Positions 55,671 to 64,000 of a stretch of DNA of 64,000 nt are shown in pieces; the first letter of the stretch is position 1, and every line of letters begins with the position of its first letter. This stretch comes from Mermis nigrescens (Eukaryota; Nematoda; Enoplea; Mermithida; Mermithidae): assembly GCA_036768485.1 (NCBI GenBank), contig JAVLUZ010000347.1:558001-622000 (forward strand). Reading direction: 5' to 3'. Under the pieces are notes generated by a model, which did no database searches, was not told where the DNA came from, and saw nothing but the letters and a program-made list of their open reading frames with translations. A program made the position numbers and the translations under genes.

Positions 55671-57548
55671 AGGGCTCTGTTGTTGGCTGAGCAAGGCCTA
55701 AAGCACTACTTGAGCGATTTAATAAAGCAGAATTAGCAAGTTGTCTTGATAAGTTTAAAAAATAGACCTTTTATCTATTTTTCTGTTCTTAACCTTGTCG
55801 TTTGTAAGCCTTTTAAAAAGACAAAAATTGATCAGATAGAATTTGTATCGTCTGTGAATTAATTCATTTTAAGCTTGTGATCCTTAGCAAAAATTACGTA
55901 ACACCCTTTCCATTGAGAATTTTTCACCAATTAGCGCGATATTAAAATATCTCGCAAGTGATATCGGATATAGACCGTTTCCGCTCCATTCGTTATTTTT
56001 ATCGGCATGCTTTTGTCACGATAATTTTGTGATACGCAGTTGTTTTATTACTAGTTCCTACGCACTGATTTTCAAATCGATTTTATCAAAGGTTTTTTTT
56101 AACTTTATAATTTTGAACCACCTTGCACCGAATATATGCCTATACAGAATATTAAAAAAATTTAGACGTTCATGGATGAAGATATTCGACAGTATCAGGA
56201 AGGTGCTACTCATAAAAAGACTAAGTTTTGAAGTTTTTAAAAGCCACTACATTTTTGTAGACGCTTAACACTTTTTCAAAATACCCTTGAAAAAATACAA
56301 CAGACTATAGGCATTTTTTTCAGTTTTCATCCATTTTGAAAGGTATTTTGTTGCGTAAAGTTCTCCGATTTACTCTGATTTATTGTTTTGCTTTAATGTT
56401 CTTTTATCCGTATTTTACTTTCTAAGCGACTGTGTATACCTGTGTAAATATTACATATACATATTTTGTCAAGTTTCAGACAGCTTATTTGATCTACTAC
56501 GGTTGAAAAAATTCGTTCCAGTGTCAGATATTATAAAAAGTACATATGCTGCATTCTTATTTTTTTGAGTGGTTTCCGAATATTGATTCCGATTTTCATC
56601 AATTTATGATCTTGATTTTGCCTGATTTTGCCAGGAAATTTTCGCCTTTGGCCATGGGAAGTTTAAATTAGTTACAACCTCCCAGCGCGTCTTTTGTTCT
56701 GAATTCAATTTCCGCATGAGACTCCCAGAAGTAGGAAATCGCAAATTTTTCGCGAAAAATAAAGGCTAAATTGGGGCTGAAAAACGGACATGTCAAACCT
56801 AATTTTGTGGAAGAATCACGATAAACTTTGAACAAAAGTTGTCAGCTTACGCTTAAATGTGCATGTCAGTTCAATACTAATTTTCTATTTTTAATAACTA
56901 ATTTTTATTCTTTTATTATTTATTATTTATTTTTTTCTTCAAACAAATTATTTATCGTTTATTTATTTTCTATTTTTATTTTTCTTCCGTTTTCCACTCT
57001 ATGTTTGTGCGTTTATGTCTCATCAGGCACAGAAATTTCGCACTGCATCACTGAATGTTTCATAGACAGCTTCTTAAAAGAAGAAAATCAATGCCGAAGC
57101 ACAAAGCGGTTTGAAATAAATTAAAAGTCTCTTTAGCTGACGTCCGCATTTTAAAGATATCCTCGCTTCTTTAATTTTATATTCTGACTCGAGTAACTTT
57201 GGTAAGTAAGTATTAAAACTTAAGAGGTTCGTTTCCTATTTTCAATTTTTTTTGTTTTATTCATTTGATCGGATGCCAAACTATAAACTTTCGTGTGTCC
57301 AGTTTTGGCCGTTGATTCCAACTTATATCTTTCAACACAAAAGATTATGTTAATCCTTTAATTTTCTTCTTAAAACTGAAAATATGCAATTAAGAATAGT
57401 TCATAACGACAATCACAATAGCAATTTCATCACATCTTCATCTTGACTTTAAATGCCATCAAGACAATCCTTCATTATTTTTTCGAGACGACATAATACA
57501 ATAATATGCTTTTTTAAGTAAAAAACTAACGGAACGTAGAATAGCGTT

Positions 57549-57632
57549 CGGAAAACAGGATTTTTCCAATCCTGTCTCCAAACCCGAACCAATCAAACCA
57601 TTTTTCTTCGCAGGGGCGTTTATTTGCATATT
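57549..57632 (+). promoter_or_regulatory. Conserved upstream block, paralogue C copy
   Basis: Same block order: AAAACAGGATTTTTCC, ATCAAACCATTTTTCTTCG, GGGGCGTTTATTTGCATAT. It lies about 1.3 kb before exon 1 of C. B and C match well beyond the block, as expected of a segmental duplication. Confidence 0.5.
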
Positions 57633-58834
57633 ATGTTTATTGTGTAGGTAATAGTTGTATGCGGATCGCAATATTTAATCAGTGAAAATTTCATAAGTTT
57701 GCAGTATAATTTGTGAGTGTAACTATTGCATCGACTGGGCTACGTTATATGAATTTGAATGCTATGCATGTGCTTTGTGGGTGCTTCTGTGGCATTTGCC
57801 AAACACAAACAGATGTTTAACTTTTTATCAAAAGTGGGCAGAGGGCCCATCCGGAATTTGGGAAGCAAGCCAAATTAATTAGTCCACTCCTGCACTTCAT
57901 TAATTATTTATTTCGTCGCTTGAAAATGGCTCAACACTGAGATTTATAGGAGAGAAGCCCGTTCGGATATTTCACAGCGCTATCTTATTATTATCTCTCA
58001 TCTTAATTCAAACATTTATTATTATCTCACATCATTTGTCTCATTTTGTTTTATTCATTATCTTATCTTAGCATTATCTCACATTTTATTAACTTTTTAT
58101 TATTTCACAGTTCACTTTGACGGATTTGACTTTCGGAATTAATTAATTGTCCTAATTTTACCAATAAGACAGACTGCAAAGATTAAGTAAAATTATTCTC
58201 TCCTTTATGTATTTTATCCACATTTTTTCCTTTTTACTAAACCAAATAATACTTATGGGTAGATTTTGTTTGAAAATTTTGAGTTGACAATAAACATATA
58301 AAAAGAAACATGCTGATAATGCAATCGCCGATTCTTTTAGGAATGATTAAATGGCACATTCCTCTATTATTTACCTTGGTTAAAATATAATTCAGAAAAT
58401 ACGAATAAGAATTTCTTTTTATTAATTGAAATCTCTAAGTATTTAAGCGCAAAATTTTTTCCAAATTTCAGATTAATTTTTAAGGTAATGCAAATGGTAT
58501 AAGCATGTATTTTTTCGGGTTTTTTTTATTCGGAAATCATAAGTGCCGCGCATGTAAATTTCTATTTTAAATGTTATAGCCCTTTTCTGCCCACTTATTA
58601 AATAAATTAGGTCAAAAGGTTTCTTATCGCATGCTATACAGTATAATATGTAAAATTTTACAGTCTATTTTTAGAAAATTTCAGTTGAATTGAGTTTTAT
58701 TTAGAGATTGTGATATTCAGAATAATCTGATGTTATTACTTAATTAATTATAATTGGAAGCGGGACTTTGGCAAAGGATTGCTTGCACAGTTTATTCACA
58801 ATCAAAATTATTAATTGTTTTTTTCTGGCTGGAC

Positions 58835-58903
58835 ATGACTCGCGTAATTTGGCCACTAATACATTTTTATAGCCATTTGTTGCTTTGGCTCCTTGGCCTC
58901 AAG
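58835..58903 (+). CDS. Paralogue C exon 1 (signal peptide)
   Basis: 23 codons ending LLLWLLGLK with donor AAG|GTAAGT. Hydrophobic signal sequence, phase 0. Confidence 0.8.
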
Positions 58904-61900
58904 GTAAGTATGCATATCAAGCACACACACAAATAAAATCAAATATTTATTTTTGATGATCGGCTGCTTGGTTATGGCAAATCAAACAATAAATAAATCA
59001 ATTAATTCAATGAATTCATAATGCATTAGTTATCCTAATTTACTGTGCAAAGATCACTGAATTAATTCAAATCCATTACAGCTCAGATAATGATTTTATT
59101 TATTCTTCGCATGTTGAATTTTACATTTCATGAAAAATTGTTCTTCAGTATTTCCCTTTTTTTATCATTTCTGTGAAAAATCCTAAAATTTAGAAAGATA
59201 CGAGTAATAGCGTTAAGAAGCATTGTAGGTATAATTAATTGCTTATAAAAATTTGAGCTTTCATATCCAGCGACATTTTTCAGAAATGTTGCCAGTTTTG
59301 TATCACCAAACCCTACGTATCGGGCTTTATTAATGACAACATCAACAAGCCAGTAAATATGTGCAACTAGTGGTTAAAATTCAAAATATATTGTTAATTG
59401 TACATGTTTTTATAATTAAAAAATGGCTGCAATGCAACCCCCAAAATCGTCGATTTTTAGCAAAAATCGTAGAAAATTAGTTTTTTCAGTGTTTTTAGCT
59501 ACCTTTTGGCTTAAAAGTGTCAGAGTTTCGGTGCTACTGATTTTTATTACTCTATTTCGTTCAATTTACTCGAACATTTTTTCCGAATTTTCCCTTGAAT
59601 TTTTTAAAGTCATGTTCTAGACACAATGATAATTGACTGCAATAACGTTTAAAAAGAATATTTTTGACGTAATATCCATCGTTTTTAGCTCAAAACGCAT
59701 TTTAAAAAAATATGCTTTAGGGTTGACTCCCAGTAATCCTATAATGTACAAGTGTGTGTATAATATGTAGTTTAAAAAAAGTTTACCATCGTTGAATGCT
59801 TGACTGCGTACGAATTTGGTTTCTAGATCCTTAATCTGCGTGATCCGAATTCTAAAGCACGATTAACTCTGGTACCTTTCTTTCAAATATTTCGGAATAT
59901 TCTAACACTAATTTAATGTTAAACGGTATTTTCGAGCGCTCTATGTTTGCTATAATTTTTATTGTTTCCTTGGTTTTTTATCACAATTAATCGGCTATTT
60001 GTGCTATTAACCCGAATCTTGCTCAATTTATTAAATAATTGAATGAATTTCTGCGTACTTCAGTTGTATCGAAGTGGGACTGATGCGACTTTAACGCAAG
60101 ATTGTGGTAAAACGAAGGGTTGCTTCTTCAAACCCCCGAATTGTAAGCCGTTTCTTAGTTGCACTTATTTCATGAGTTATTCGACGAATGTCACGAAAAA
60201 TGGTACAGTAGTCATGGAACTTTTTGCGAAATCGACTGGTCCTGAAAGCCAGTATGTGGCCGTTGGTTTCTCTAACGATACTATGATGGTAAGCTCTGAA
60301 TTGATGTTTGCAAAAGTTGATTCACCAGCAAAAATGATCTTTGAGGAGGTTTGAAACCCCTTCCCCACCAGAAAATTTTCACGCTTCTGCAGAAATTTTT
60401 TTACTTCTCCCCGAGAATTAGCGATTTTCCAGAAAATCGCAACAAGGATACTTTTTGAATATTTTAGCTATGTGCTTGCTCAAAAGTGTCTTCCACTATA
60501 CATTCATGTTTTGGCTATATTTTGTTCGATTCATTCGACTTTTTGATTTTCTCTCGAAATCTCTTTGTTTTTATGTTCCACGAAGATAGAGCATCGTCAG
60601 AAACGCCGAAAAACGATGTTTTAGACGCTTACTCATTATTTTAACCACCCCCTCCTCCACGCGAATTTTTTTCCCTGAAGGTAGGATTTATTTTACCATC
60701 CCTGAATTTGCGATTTCCCTAAAAAAAATCGAAAAAAGGGTACTTTTAGTATCGTTTTTAGCTATCTGCTGGCTCAAAGTGTCAAATTTTCTGCACTTCG
60801 CGCCATTAGCTCATTTTTGACCATATTTTGTTCAATTTATTAGATTTTTTAATTTTTTAAAATTTTATTCATGTTTTGCGTTCCAGAATGAGATAAAGCA
60901 TTGTCAGATAAGCCAAGAAATGAGGTATTTGACGCGAATCCACAATTTTTAGCTCAAAAGAGGCACATTTAAAATTCCACAGCCCAGAATTCTCATGCTA
61001 TTCACCAGGCACGTAGCTGGCCCTCCTATTTTGGGGGGACTAACACCAATTTTAGGGGGTCTAAGCCAAAAATAGCGCAAAATAATGTGTAAAAAGTCCT
61101 ATTATTCCGGTTTTTCCAGAATTTTGGGGGGTCTGGACCCCCTATTCCCCCCACAGCTACGTGCCTGCAGTTCACAAGCACGCTTGAACGAAACCTAAAT
61201 TTGGGGGGGGATCTAAAAAATTTAAAAGCCAAAAAAGTAAAGAACTGATGTTAGGGGTGCAGAAATTGTTTTTAGGGTTTCATGAAATTCTATTCACTTA
61301 CGTAAAAAATTGAGAAGGAAGGGAAAAAACCATAAAGTTGTTTATTAAGGCTCTGTAAAATATCGCGGTTTTATGCATTTTATCAAAATTTTCAATTTAT
61401 TATGTTTTTATGCTTTAAATTGTCAGAAAGACTTTGAAAAGGTATTTATTATGCTTGAGCGTTTTGAAGCCAGAAGCGCATGTAAAAAAATCTTTTAGGA
61501 CTGAACTTCCAGATCTTTTAGTTGTAAAAGGGTTGTTTGGTAATTAATTTTATTTTATTAAATTTTTTAGCTTCCCAATTTATACTTCCTAGCATTCTAG
61601 ATTTTATTTTAATAAATAAATTTATTTGAGGGCAATGATCCGGTCACTTATTGTATTTACGATGCTGAGCACTACAAGCACGCGGCAGGTCTCAGTTTTA
61701 ATACTCCAGATAACAATCACGTCGTAACAGATCCAGTGGTAATGTTATTTAAATTTCTCTATGAATTTCATTGGATTTTATTATAAGGTCGATTTTTGCC
61801 TAGTGCCAAAAAATTAATACAGACTATAATAGAAAAACGGCTAAAACTATAAAATTCCTGTTATTTCTATAAACTGAACAGCTGATTTGACGCTTAATTA

Positions 61901-63058
61901 ATTTTGATTTTTTAATAATAATATTCCATGCTTTTAAATATTTTTTCTTACAAAGTTTTTATCCATATTTGAAGTTATTATACTCTTACTTTTTATATCA
62001 AATGGCTTACGCTTCCTAAAAAGTGCTTCATAAATAATTTGAGGTAATTTCGAATCTGGTCAATTTACAATTTTAGTGTAATTTTTACATTGATTATGTT
62101 TATAAAGGATAAGATAATAAAATGTATATGCTTTTAAATATTTCTAGATCTTCTGAATCTTCTAAATTGACATCTTTTAAAATTTTATTTTGTTACGATT
62201 TAAAAACCAGTGGTTCGCTTAAAATCGTAATATGATAAAAATGATTGATAGAATAAAATGAAAAAATGGAAAAAATAAAATAACTTTGTTGTAGCTGAAA
62301 TCTAAAGTTTACATTTCGTTTTATTTTTTAGACTTCTGGTCACGTGGTTTTAGAAAGTATTGAGGTTTTAGACGGACATATTTTGTGCCTAATTTCGCAG
62401 AAGGTCGTGCCAAGCTTCAAATCTCACCAAGTTTGGAATTTGGATTTCGGCTATCATTTATTCCTTGTCAGTGGCCCTGCTGATGTTACGCGTAAGTAAA
62501 TCGCTATCAGTTGCTTCTATTTGACGTGAAAAATTACGCGGATCACGAAAATTTTTATCTCATTTTTTATATAAAAGATCAAAAAAATAATAAATTATCA
62601 TTTTTTAGGTTTATACGTTGGCATAAAGGAGATCGCAAGATTTCGGAGACCGCAGAAACTAGTAGACCTTAGCCGAAATCAATTTCACGTCCAAAAGTTT
62701 ATTCGAAAATTATTTAACTTTATCAGTGCAAAAAACTTGGTGTGAGAATCATCAAAAAATGGTGATTACAACTTTAAGAATTAATTACTTGGTCCTTTTA
62801 AGCCTTAAAAATTTTTGGACTTCAGAATTCCGGCTTTGCAGTTATTACTCCTTACTGAATCACTATGAACCTTCCCTAATCGCCATTTAGCAAATCGTCT
62901 TAAGCCTCATGTGTTCAATGAAAGCGATACAAGATATCCATTTATTAGCGAAAATCCAATCAACGTTGCACAATTTAAGCGAAATACGACGTCGAATAAT
63001 TCAATATATGAACGATGCGTTGGAGATAAGGCCGAAATAGCCTTAGTTAAAGCACATG
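58835..63058 (+). CDS. FRRS1-like paralogue C, exons 1-5, runs off the window
   Basis: Exons 58835-58903, 60064-60288, 61631-61738, 62332-62491 and 62891-63058 join in phase to about 243 codons. Seen: signal peptide (MTRVIWPLIHFYSHLLLWLL); DOMON motifs DCGKTKGCFFKPPNC, YVAVGFSNDTMM and GNDPVTYCIYD; HVVLESIEVL; and ALVKAHG at the end, exactly where paralogue A enters its b561 core. The last donor is CACATG|GTAATA in phase 1. No b561 exon is seen between 63059 and 64000, so the core, if present, is beyond the window. B and C share flanking non-coding DNA, which points to a tandem duplication. An earlier in-frame ATG at 58754 would add 27 residues but spoils the signal peptide, so 58835 is preferred. 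Confidence 0.85.
59425..59745 (-). mobile_element. R2 element, paralogue C intron 1
   Basis: CCAAAATCGTCGATTTTTAG, TTCGTTCAATTTACTCG and TTTTTGACGTAATATCCATC in minus order. Confidence 0.55.
60064..60288 (+). CDS. Paralogue C exon 2 (DOMON part 1)
   Basis: 75 codons with acceptor TACTTCAG|TTGTAT and donor ATGATG|GTAAGC. Contains DCGKTKGCFFKPPNC and YVAVGFSNDTMM. Confidence 0.9.
60345..60660 (-). mobile_element. R2 element, paralogue C intron 2, first of a tandem pair
   Basis: CACTATACATTCATGTTTTGG, ATTTTGTTCGATTCATTCG and AGATAGAGCATCGTCAG in minus order. Confidence 0.58.
60661..61005 (-). mobile_element. R2 element, paralogue C intron 2, second of a tandem pair
   Basis: Directly follows the previous copy in the same orientation. 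Contains GCACTTCGCGCC and ends CAGAATTCTCATGCTATTCA, next to R5. Confidence 0.58.
61006..61168 (+). mobile_element. R5 hAT-type MITE, paralogue C intron 2
   Basis: Starts CAGGCACGTAGCTGG and ends CAGCTACGTGCCTG, a 13-14 bp inverted repeat. Flanks CTATTCAC / CAGTTCAC match 6 of 8. Confidence 0.82.
61631..61738 (+). CDS. Paralogue C exon 3 (DOMON part 2)
   Basis: 36 codons with acceptor TTTGAG|GGCAAT and donor CCAGTG|GTAATG. Encodes GNDPVTYCIYDAEHYKHAAG onward. Confidence 0.9.
62332..62491 (+). CDS. Paralogue C exon 4 (DOMON part 3)
   Basis: 160 bases with acceptor TTTTTTAG|ACTTCT and donor GTTACGC|GTAAGT. Contains GHVVLESIEVLDGHILCLIS and FLVSGPADVT. Confidence 0.9.
62891..63058 (+). CDS. 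Paralogue C exon 5 (DOMON to b561 linker)
   Basis: 168 bases with acceptor CATTTAG|CAAATC and donor GCACATG|GTAATA. Encodes NRLKPHVFNESDTRYPFISE through IALVKAHG, with the first b561 haem His. Confidence 0.88.
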
Positions 63059-64000
63059 GTAATAAGTTAAGGAGAGCAGACATGCACGTAAGGGAGGAGC
63101 GGTTGGGGGTCTAGAGACCCCCTCAGAATGAAAAAATGGAGAATTTTATGGGGAAAATGAGGCAAGATGAAGCCCAAAAACGGATGAAGATTTAAAATTT
63201 TCTCCGAACGTGCTTCAAATTGACCTGAAACTGTGTAATAACGTAGTTTAAACGCTATTTTAGCGCTTATCTTAGTTTTTGAGGTCATTTCGGTCCAAAA
63301 AAGCTCAATTTTCGATCGCCCTCCATATCGGCCATGCTGTGCACCTATAGTTGAAAGGCTCGACTCAATGCATGAATACTAATAAATTATTCAATTAAAA
63401 AATATGCATTTTAATCATGAAATATGTCTCGCCAATAAATTATTGTTTTATGAGTAATTAATCTTTTTTTAATTTCGCGAAATACAGAAAATATAAGTCT
63501 GGATTGAGGTCATATTTTTTTCAAATTTTTCCGGAAATAAGGTAAAAGGAAAAATGGAAAAATATTTTGGAAAAATTAGCGTATATCGCATTACAATAGG
63601 TTTTGTACGAGGACGACCACAAAGAGTCAGCGCCCAAATTCTATAGTCATCATAAAAATTCTAATATTCAGAATTGCCGGAGAACTTAAAGAAGGCAAAA
63701 AAGCAATTTTTATATGTTTCTCATCATTTTAGATTAATATTGCATTAAAAAATGGCTAAAAACGGAAAATTTTTGGAATATTTGATTATTTTATTGATAT
63801 TTATAATCTATAATTATAAATTTGAAAATCTGATATTCATTACCATAAATTGTAAATATCAAAAAATAATGAAATGATTATAAAACAAATAATTATAATA
63901 CAATTATGATATAAAATATAAAAACATAATAGAACTCTGGTGAGGGAGGTCTTCCGGGTTCTGGGGTCCACCACAACTTGCAGAACCACACTTACACGTG
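63059..64000. other. Intron 5 of paralogue C (to window end)
   Basis: R7 copy followed by AT-rich DNA. The homologous intron in A is about 630 bases, so the next exon (b561 helix 1) might have been expected here; none is visible. Confidence 0.5.
63068..63345 (+). mobile_element. R7 repeat, paralogue C intron 5
   Basis: ACATGCACGTAAGGGAGG, GGCAAGATGAAGCCCAAAAA, CTGAAACTGTGTAATAACG. It begins 10 bases after the splice donor of C exon 5. Confidence 0.5.

Larger units (their letters stand above)
54222..58834. other. Intergenic region between paralogues B and C
   Basis: Holds two R1 copies (one degenerate), R7, a T-rich tract at 56880-57000 and, from 57110, DNA matching the B upstream region. 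No other exon could be supported. Confidence 0.55.
57110..60300 (+). repeat. Segmental duplication, copy 2 (5' part of paralogue C)
   Basis: Partner of 47690-50900; see there. The two copies differ in transposon content: an R2 copy at about 59425 is present here and not in B intron 1. Confidence 0.65.

Noticed and set aside
58754..58834. Earlier ATG for paralogue C exon 1
   Set aside because: It would add 27 residues before the signal sequence. B has an in-frame stop at the equivalent place, and the shorter start gives a normal signal peptide.
1..64000. tRNA, rRNA or bacterial-type operon features
   Set aside because: No cloverleaf with conserved A/B boxes, rRNA core sequence or polycistronic gene arrangement was recognised by eye. 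A tRNAscan or Infernal run would be decisive.

Overview
The window is animal (metazoan) nuclear DNA, AT-rich, with small phased exons in long introns and a dense load of short non-autonomous transposons. Nothing in it looks bacterial: there are no operons or ribosome-binding sites, and I see no rRNA or tRNA gene. The species cannot be fixed from the sequence; an invertebrate is likely. Most open reading frames over 60 codons are chance frames or lie inside transposon copies. The real coding sequence is a set of spliced genes that I assembled by following splice sites, reading phase and protein families.

Layout. (1) 2674-14082, + strand: a complete six-exon gene for the general transcription factor TFIIE beta subunit (GTF2E2, 283 aa). 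It has a TATA box upstream, a poly(A) signal downstream and one GC-AG intron. (2) 21291-40476, + strand: a ten-exon FRRS1-like gene (signal peptide, DOMON domain, cytochrome b561 core, extra C-terminal membrane helix; about 476 aa; here called paralogue A). (3) 49149-53949, + strand: paralogue B, which keeps the signal peptide and DOMON exons, hits a stop before the b561 core, and is followed by a relic of the last membrane-helix exon. (4) 58835-63058, + strand: paralogue C, with five exons visible, running off the window just before its b561 exons. A, B and C share exon phases and an upstream non-coding block, so they form a tandem family; B and C also share flanking DNA. The predicted role is extracytoplasmic binding by DOMON coupled to transmembrane electron transfer to metal by b561. 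B would be a secreted DOMON-only form or a decaying gene.

Mobile DNA fills the introns and spacers. At least 16 copies of one ~250 bp hAT-type MITE (called R1) are present, many with exact 8-bp target duplications. Other families are R2 (~350-400 bp), R3 (~430 bp, TIR CAGTGTTTTTTG), R4 (hAT-type, AGTGGCGGATC ends), R5 (hAT-type, CAGGCACGTAGC ends), and R6-R8. A Tc1/mariner element with a DD37D-type transposase broken by a frameshift sits in the last intron of paralogue A.

The most unusual object is at 23044-26112, in intron 1 of paralogue A. It is a 3,069-bp, almost fully palindromic element with 5'-AG...CT-3' ends and a perfect 6-bp target duplication (TACCCC), inserted into an R4 copy. Each arm carries the same outward-facing C2H2 zinc-finger reading frame, with a different lesion in each arm. 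Two 148-bp hairpin units packed with an AATGTGA motif sit at the centre. Termini and target duplication fit Polinton/Maverick elements, but no polymerase, integrase, protease or ATPase gene is present. I read it as a previously undescribed non-autonomous, TIR-only or fold-back derivative.
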